A stretch of DNA of 64,000 nt from Capnocytophaga sp. oral taxon 878. Its GTDB lineage: Bacteria > Bacteroidota > Bacteroidia > Flavobacteriales > Flavobacteriaceae. The translations under genes were made by a program, and so were the position numbers. Below, piece after piece: positions 63,134-64,000 of the stretch. The notes beneath the pieces were generated by a model. It had not been told where the DNA came from. It was given only the letters and a program-made list of their open reading frames with translations, and ran no database searches. Within the stretch, counting starts at the first letter, position 1. Every line of letters begins with the position of its first letter. Where the stretch lies: the NCBI RefSeq assembly GCF_002999135.1, contig NZ_CP027229.1:1508001-1572000 (forward strand). Direction: 5' to 3'.

Positions 63134-63367
63134 TTAAACTACTTCTTGGGGTTCTATCTCAAACTCAATGCTTCTTTTGCTACATTGGGTTTGGTCGTAC
63201 CATTGCAAGTTGGTTAGGTCGTCTTGGGTAAAGGGTAGCTTGTACCGCTTGCAATAGGCTTTTATCACTTCGATTGCTTTGTACTTGCTTGTGCATACTT
63301 GCATAAGGACACGGCTACTCATATAGTGCCAGCTATCGGTTTTATAGACTAAGTAAACGCTTTCCAT
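63134..63367 (-). CDS. Small hypothetical protein
   Basis: A 77-aa protein (MESVYLVYKTDSWHYMSSRVLMQVCTSKYKAIEVIKAYCKRYKL), with a glutamate-rich end. It resembles the short 'accessory' proteins common near PRTRC cassettes. It is 6 bp after the next upstream gene, so it is part of the same transcript. No function is suggested by its sequence. Confidence 0.6.
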   Translation of the reverse strand: MESVYLVYKTDSWHYMSSRVLMQVCTSKYKAIEVIKAYCKRYKLPFTQDDLTNLQWYDQTQCSKRSIEFEIEPQEVV

Positions 63368-63373
63368 AGGCTG

Positions 63374-63580
63374 TTAGGTTTTATTAAGGGTTGAGTTTTG
63401 GGCTTCTTTGAGTTGCTTTAGTTTAATATATAAGTCCTGCCAATAGGCTTTTAGCCTCTTGTCTAACGCCTTGTGGGTGTTGTCAGTATGCTTATACCCT
63501 CTAAAGCTATCGGCTTGCGCTAAGGCTTTATCAAGGTCGGTTACCTCTATAGGTACGCCATTGAGGTCTGTTATTATCAT
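63374..63580 (-). CDS. Small hypothetical protein
   Basis: A 68-aa helical protein (MIITDLNGVPIEVTDLDKALAQADSFRGYKHTDNTHKALDKRLKAYWQDLYIKL). The start overlaps the end of the upstream gene by 4 bp, which indicates translational coupling. The phrase D-L-N-G-V-P-I-E-V-T-D-L-D at the N-terminus is its most distinctive feature. No family was assigned. Confidence 0.6.
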   Translation of the reverse strand: MIITDLNGVPIEVTDLDKALAQADSFRGYKHTDNTHKALDKRLKAYWQDLYIKLKQLKEAQNSTLNKT

Positions 63581-63990
63581 TTTTCAAAGGTTTTAAAAAG
63601 TTCATCAAAACGAATGTCGTCCGTCCAATACTCATCGGAGGAGTATTTTCCATAGGCTTTTATATAGAAATCATCGTATCGGGTAAATACGCTTCGGTAA
63701 ATATCCAAACGGCTTTCAGGCGTATTGAAAGAGGCTAATTCCTCCTCAGTGAGTTCCACAAAAGCCCAAGTACGTTCTTCCAAAAAGGATAAATCGGGCT
63801 GTTCCTCATCGCTGAGGGTATAAAAGTCGGTTCTTGCCTCATAGAAACTAAGGTTTACAAAATCGGGGTCGCTCTTTAGGGTAGATACTTGTTGGGCTAC
63901 ATTTTTCACTTTCTCAAGCCATTGCTTGGTAAGGCTGATAAGGGCAAAGTCGCAACTATCCCAATCGCTATTGGTATAGGCACGCACCAA
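63577..63990 (-). CDS. Acidic hypothetical protein (137 aa)
   Basis: A 137-aa acidic, aromatic-rich cytoplasmic protein (DWDSCDFALISLTKQWLEKVKNVAQQVSTL, ARTDFYTLSDEEQPDLSFLEERTWAFVELTEEEL). No recognised domain; the composition recalls anti-restriction or DNA-mimic proteins, but this is weak. It ends with a 4-bp overlap with the next gene. The first ATG on the - strand is at 63990; an earlier start outside the window cannot be excluded. Confidence 0.55.
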   Translation of the reverse strand: MVRAYTNSDWDSCDFALISLTKQWLEKVKNVAQQVSTLKSDPDFVNLSFYEARTDFYTLSDEEQPDLSFLEERTWAFVELTEEELASFNTPESRLDIYRSVFTRYDDFYIKAYGKYSSDEYWTDDIRFDELFKTFEK

Positions 63991-64000
63991 TAGGTGTGTT

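Overview
The window looks like a low-GC member of the Bacteroidota, most likely a flavobacterium such as Capnocytophaga. The evidence is a Bacteroidota-type (T6SSiii) type VI secretion locus, CTnDOT-style mob/tra genes, and repeated promoters of the Bacteroidota form TTTG - 19/20 nt - TAnnTTTG. The genus is an inference; no rRNA or tRNA gene was seen.

Region 1 (1-11860): T6SS baseplate, ATPase and membrane-complex genes, all on the + strand: tssE (cut by the left edge), tssF, tssH/clpV, tssG, tssN, tssK, then a second transcription unit with tssO, a second small membrane protein, a PKD-domain protein and tssR. Region 2 (11861-39143): effector and tube/sheath region. It holds three almost identical PAAR/DUF6531/Rhs proteins with different C-terminal toxin tips, each followed by candidate immunity genes. 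It also holds one start-less 'orphan' Rhs tip with its immunity gene, two copies of the sheath pair tssB-tssC, one tssD (Hcp), one tssI (VgrG), a TPR protein and a small membrane protein. The immunity gene behind rhs2 is present in three tandem copies, and the repeat carries the last codons of the toxin with it. A 327-bp internally deleted IS5-type element with 17-bp inverted ends sits just upstream of rhs3.

Region 3 (39149-58417): a conjugation module that starts 6 bp after the terminator of the second tssBC copy. On the - strand are the coupling protein, relaxase MobB and MobA; then a structured candidate oriT; then traA, B, D on the + strand, and traE, F, G, I, J, K, L, M, N, O, Q. Between traD and traE, on the opposite strand, lies an AT-rich 1268-aa TIR-like/STAND-NTPase protein that looks like an anti-phage defence cargo gene. 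Region 4 (58450-64000): two overlapping helix-turn-helix genes on the + strand, and a converging - strand operon of PRTRC genes (ThiF-like, B, probable F, C, E) followed upstream by small accessory genes.

Together this reads as an integrative conjugative element that carries a complete antagonism system. The Hcp/VgrG/sheath machine fires PAAR-Rhs effectors, long direct repeats (rhs cores and tssBC) allow tip exchange and deletion by recombination, and the conjugation genes spread the package. Element ends, integrase and attachment sites are not in the window, so the ICE boundaries are inferred.
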